DNA from: a virus
IMG/VR virus record: IMGVR_UViG_3300027848_000096
Span: 1 to 23,544 of that record
Length of the DNA stretch: 23,544 nucleotides
Reading direction: 5' to 3' (one strand)
Shown here: positions 20,715-23,544 of the stretch, in pieces
How positions within the stretch are numbered: position 1 is the first letter of the stretch
How the letters are laid out: each line of letters starts with the position of its first letter
Notes under the pieces: model-generated
What the model was told of the DNA's origin: nothing
What the model saw: the letters and a program-made list of their open reading frames with translations, nothing else
Database searches by the model: none
Position numbers and translations under genes: made by a program

Positions 20715-21293
20715 ATGGCAGTATGTGATTTACTAACAGCAGGGATAGCGTACGATTGCGCTAATCCGCCAACGGGAGGGGCTAACGACAGACTTATCCT
20801 GGTGAACTTTGCGGACATTGACGGGAACGTAACTTACAACGCGACCAACAAAGGAGTGGTTGAGAACATCACTCTATTAGGTGGTGCGGTTGGTTATGTG
20901 TTCGAGGGCTTAAACAACTCAAACGAGCCAAGAGCAGGGTTGGTTAAGGGTCGATACCTAAACGCTTACGACCACGAAGTGCGGTTTAAAGTGTTTAGCA
21001 ACTCAATCTTGGCTAAGGTACAATTGACGAAACTTGATGGTGCGCTTGTGGTAGCCATTGTGCAGAACAACCACAAGGGCGCAGCAGGTGAAGCGGCCTT
21101 TGAAATCTACGGACTTGAGACAGGTTTGCGCTTGCAAGAATTGGAGCGAATTATCGCGGATGCAGAACTGCAAGGTGCGTACAATCTACTCATCAAGAAT
21201 GATGAAGTAAGCCGACCATCTACTTTGCCGCATACTTTGTTTATAACTGATTTCGCGGCTTCCTTAGCGGTAGTTGACAGCGTCTTGGTATAA
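20715..21293 (+). CDS. Virion protein, tail tube or head decoration (192 aa)
   Basis: A beta-rich protein starting MAVCDLLTAGIAYDCANPPT, followed by GGANDRLILVNFADIDG and later LEELERIIADAELQGAYN-like helices. The pattern of an AGI-x-x-x-C start, a Gly-Gly and a LILVNF strand is common in abundant Bacteroidota virion proteins. It lies directly after the capsid gene and before a strong terminator, so it is probably made in large amounts. No better tail tube candidate is found in the tail module, so tail tube is possible. Head decoration is the alternative. Virion membership is inferred from context. Confidence 0.8.
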   Translation: MAVCDLLTAGIAYDCANPPTGGANDRLILVNFADIDGNVTYNATNKGVVENITLLGGAVGYVFEGLNNSNEPRAGLVKGRYLNAYDHEVRFKVFSNSILAKVQLTKLDGALVVAIVQNNHKGAAGEAAFEIYGLETGLRLQELERIIADAELQGAYNLLIKNDEVSRPSTLPHTLFITDFAASLAVVDSVLV

Positions 21294-21315
21294 GCTAATA
21301 CGACACATTGAAAGG

Positions 21316-21350
21316 AGCGGCAACTTGATATTCATGTTGCCGCTTTTTTT
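21316..21350 (+). terminator. Strong Rho-independent terminator after the capsid unit
   Basis: AGCGGCAAC (21316-21324) and GTTGCCGCT (21336-21344) form a perfect 9-bp stem with an 11-nt loop, followed by seven Ts (21344-21350). It ends the capsid-rich transcript and separates it from the portal genes. Confidence 0.9.
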
Positions 21351-21351
21351 G

Positions 21352-21359
21352 TAAATTTG
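21352..21359 (+). promoter_or_regulatory. TAAATTTG -7-like box directly after the terminator
   Basis: TAAATTTG fits TAnnTTTG and begins 2 nt after the terminator T tract, ending 4 nt before the ATG at 21364. A TTG at 21325-21327 is 24 nt upstream and lies in the hairpin loop, so the -33 element is weak. If active, the portal unit would restart here with an almost leaderless message. Confidence 0.4.
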
Positions 21360-21363
21360 GACG

Positions 21364-21852
21364 ATGACACCACAGGAAATAATAGACTTACTGGACGAGG
21401 TTAAGCCGTTTCTAATCGTGCCGAAAGGTCAGATTGACAAGCAGAACGAAACGGTCAGGAAGTTTATCAAAACCTACCAAAACATAACAGGAATAGAACT
21501 AGGTTTAGGCAATTGTCAAAACTGCTTAACCGATGCCTTTTTCAATTGGAAAACATTAACTGAAAATCAACTAATTTTTTTAACGATGGAACGCAAATAC
21601 AAGGTAAAAGAGGAAAGACTAATCGGGTTTGGCGGAGCACATTACAACAACGGCAATATCACGGATGAAATAGCACTTGCAATGGTCGCGGCTAACCGTA
21701 ACCACTCAAAAGGGTTTGAGAATGGTGAGGAGTTGCTTGCGGACTTGGGTAACACCTCGGACGATGTGCAGGTTGAAACCCCAAAGGCTACGCAAACAAA
21801 TCCACAGTCAAAGCCACAACCAAAGAACCGAGGCGGTAGACGCAAAGGCTAA
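21364..21852 (+). CDS. Hypothetical head-module protein, 162 aa
   Basis: A soluble protein with an N-terminal helix (MTPQEIIDLLDEVKPFLIVP), a Cys-rich middle (LGLGNCQNCLTDAFFNWKTL), and a C-terminal tail rich in Gln, Pro, Lys and Arg (NPQSKPQPKNRGGRRKG), which looks disordered and basic. The CxxC-like pair (NCQNC) could bind metal. It overlaps the portal gene by one base (TAATG), so it is coupled to it. Neither virion nor assembly role is established. No family recognised. Confidence 0.75.
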   Translation: MTPQEIIDLLDEVKPFLIVPKGQIDKQNETVRKFIKTYQNITGIELGLGNCQNCLTDAFFNWKTLTENQLIFLTMERKYKVKEERLIGFGGAHYNNGNITDEIALAMVAANRNHSKGFENGEELLADLGNTSDDVQVETPKATQTNPQSKPQPKNRGGRRKG

Positions 21853-23171
21853 TGCGCATTGATGTCACAAAGATTGAAAAGCGAATAGTCAGAAGGGATG
21901 ATAAATCTCTTGGGATTATTAACTACGACATTGACAATGCTTACCCACAGCGAGTTGTTGACATCGTTAACGGGTCTGGAGTGGCTAAGATGTGCGTTGA
22001 TATTTTTTATAAATTCATCAATGGAAGCGGATTTTTTGACTCTGTTCTGGGTCAAAAGATAGTTGACGGTGACCGCTTAACACTAGACAAACTACTGCGA
22101 AAAAATGCGTTCGACTTTGCTAATCATGGCGGCTTTGCAATACACTTCAACTACGACATCAACGGGCAAAAGGTAGGGGCAAGCGCAATACCTTTTGCGA
22201 ATTGCCGCATTGGAATAGACAAGGAAAAGCAACCAGTTTCGATAGCGGTTTACCACGACTGGACTAGAATAGTTGAAAAGCGGATTGACAGAACGAAAAT
22301 TGACTTTATTAATCTGTACAACCCCGACCCCGAAACCGTCAAAGATGAAATAATAGAAGCAGGTGGAATTGAGTTATACAAAGGACAGGTTTATTATCAT
22401 GGCGCAGGTGGTGAAGTCGTCTATCCTTTAGCGTATTACGACAGCGAGCTTGAGGACATCGAGACCGATAGCCAAATAAAGCAATTCAAGTATCGAAACA
22501 TCACAGGGTCGTTTATGGCCTCTCACATGTTTGTCCGTTACGGCCAAGAGGAGGGAAAAGAAGACCCGATGGTTGAAAAACTAAAGACCTTTCAAGGTGC
22601 GGACAACTTCAACCGGCTTATGTTGGTTGATGTTGAAACGCCTGAGCAAAAGCCGGAGTTGATACCGTTCACGCACCAAAACAACGACAAGCTATTTGAG
22701 TATCACGAGACTTCAACGCAGAATAATATAAGAAAGGTGTTCGCTATTCCTACGGTGTTCTTGGACGCAATTGCAGGTTCGTTAGGTTTGTCAAGTCAGC
22801 TTGATGATGCCGTAGCGTTCTACAATAGAATGACAGGGGATGAACGCGCGGTGCTTGAAGAAACATACGGTTACCTTTTTGGCGACATGATTGGAGGCTC
22901 GTTTAGGATAAAGCAACTGACAATGAGCGACATTGCCGTTGTCGACTTGGATGCAGAAACAGCTAGCAAAGTGGCGGACGCACAGGCTCAATTACGCGGC
23001 TCGGTTGGCGGTGTTACGGCACTTATTGCGCTGCAGCAATCCATCAGCGGAGGCTTTACAAGTGTGCCTGCCGGTGTGGCCATGCTACGTGAGATATACG
23101 GCTTTTCAACAGAGATTGCAAACGAAATGCTACAAGGTGTTAAAGAACCAGTTAATCCGTTAATCCAATGA
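21852..23171 (+). CDS. Portal protein
   Basis: The 439-aa protein shows the portal pattern of Bacteroidota phages. An early segment YPQRVVDIVNGSGVAKMCVD is followed by ...IFYKFINGSGF, a central beta region, and a C-terminal helix region with TQNNIRKVFAIPTVFLDAIA, GSLGLSSQLDDAVAFYN and RAVLEETYGYLFGDMIG. Portals form the dodecameric ring through which terminase packs DNA and to which the tail joins. It starts by TAATG overlap with the preceding gene and overlaps the next by ATGA. The placement after rather than before the capsid gene is unusual. Confidence 0.85.
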   Translation: MRIDVTKIEKRIVRRDDKSLGIINYDIDNAYPQRVVDIVNGSGVAKMCVDIFYKFINGSGFFDSVLGQKIVDGDRLTLDKLLRKNAFDFANHGGFAIHFNYDINGQKVGASAIPFANCRIGIDKEKQPVSIAVYHDWTRIVEKRIDRTKIDFINLYNPDPETVKDEIIEAGGIELYKGQVYYHGAGGEVVYPLAYYDSELEDIETDSQIKQFKYRNITGSFMASHMFVRYGQEEGKEDPMVEKLKTFQGADNFNRLMLVDVETPEQKPELIPFTHQNNDKLFEYHETSTQNNIRKVFAIPTVFLDAIAGSLGLSSQLDDAVAFYNRMTGDERAVLEETYGYLFGDMIGGSFRIKQLTMSDIAVVDLDAETASKVADAQAQLRGSVGGVTALIALQQSISGGFTSVPAGVAMLREIYGFSTEIANEMLQGVKEPVNPLIQ

Positions 23172-23544
23172 CGCACCTAATCAACATTACTGATTTTACC
23201 GACAGGAATTATCTAACTCAAAACTTGTCTGCAAGTGACATCGACCCCGTTATTTTGGAGGCGCAAGACTTTGACGTGAAAGTGGTGCTTGGCGACGCCT
23301 TGTTCTTCGACCTAATGGCCAATCAAACAGCGGCAAAGTACGTTGACCTGCTAAACGGCATAGTCTATACACCAACGGGCGAAACTAATCCTATTAGGTT
23401 CGCAGGATTGAAGGAAGTTTTGAAGTATTACGTGTATGCTCGGCTACTCGTTACGGACGGTACTAAGTCAACCAACAGCGGATTCGTTCAAAAGACTTTA
23501 GAGAACAGCGAACGGATAAGCGGAGCAAGACTTACGCAAATGAT
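23168..23544 (+). CDS. DUF6712-like head-tail connector, cut by the window end
   Basis: The first 125 codons of a frame that is still open at the end of the window, starting MTHLINITDFTDRNYLTQNL and continuing with DFDVKVVLGDALFFDLM and KEVLKYYVYARLLVTDGTKS. This opening is typical of DUF6712-type proteins, thought to be head-tail connectors. It is coupled to the portal by an ATGA overlap, which supports a neck role. The C-terminal end is missing here, so length cannot be judged. Confidence 0.75.
   Translation, partial: MTHLINITDFTDRNYLTQNLSASDIDPVILEAQDFDVKVVLGDALFFDLMANQTAAKYVDLLNGIVYTPTGETNPIRFAGLKEVLKYYVYARLLVTDGTKSTNSGFVQKTLENSERISGARLTQM

Noticed and set aside
1-23544. CRISPR arrays, tRNA genes, insertion sequences or attachment sites
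   Set aside because: Reading both strands by eye I saw no regularly spaced repeats, cloverleaf-like sequences, transposase frames or integrase with a flanking core repeat.

Overview
The window is a 23.5-kb piece of a tailed double-stranded DNA phage (or prophage) of a Bacteroidota host, most likely a siphovirus. Host evidence from the sequence: several promoters of the Bacteroidota type (TAnnTTTG -7 box), A-rich leaders such as ACTAAAAACAACA in place of clear Shine-Dalgarno sites, a lipoprotein with an LISC lipobox, and structural proteins that look like known Bacteroidota phage families (tape measure, capsid, portal, DUF6712-like connector, the LGG-D-W tail protein). No integrase, repressor, lysozyme, polymerase, primase or replicative helicase is visible, so lifestyle and lysis cannot be judged from this window.

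Layout. 1-109: the end of an upstream unit with a strong terminator. 110-5142: early/replication region, with a DUF4373-type initiator-like protein, a DnaC-like AAA+ helicase loader, a VRR-NUC nuclease, a tandem pair of Cys-rich paralogues, a DnaA domain-IV-like DNA-binding protein without an ATPase domain, and many very small ORFs. 5157-6383: a ParB-like/DNA methyltransferase fusion whose central part is clearly more AT-rich than its ends. 6385-7924: small and large terminase. 7929-17525: a lipoprotein followed by tail genes (terminator-like and gp10-like proteins, large beta-rich distal-tail proteins, a 915-aa tape measure). 17584-18316: two minus-strand genes with their own promoters and terminator, inserted like a moron between the tail and head modules. 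18490-23544: head module with a ClpP-like protease fused to a scaffold-like tail, major capsid protein, a further virion protein, a terminator, an unknown protein, portal, and a connector cut by the window end.

Working together. The loader, initiator-like protein and DnaA-like protein suggest that the phage recruits the host DnaB helicase. Terminase and portal package DNA into a capsid matured by the ClpP-like protease. Most genes overlap by 1-4 nt (ATGA, TAATG), so translation is probably coupled along long operons. Most notable are: a promoter-plus-leader module (GGTATTAAATTA, 5 or 6 nt, TATMTTTG, then ACTAAAA(A)CAACA) repeated at the Cys-rich paralogues and at both minus-strand genes; four genes whose -7-like box almost touches the start codon; an in-frame stop-TTG junction flanked by a duplicated sequence; and a head module placed after the tail module.
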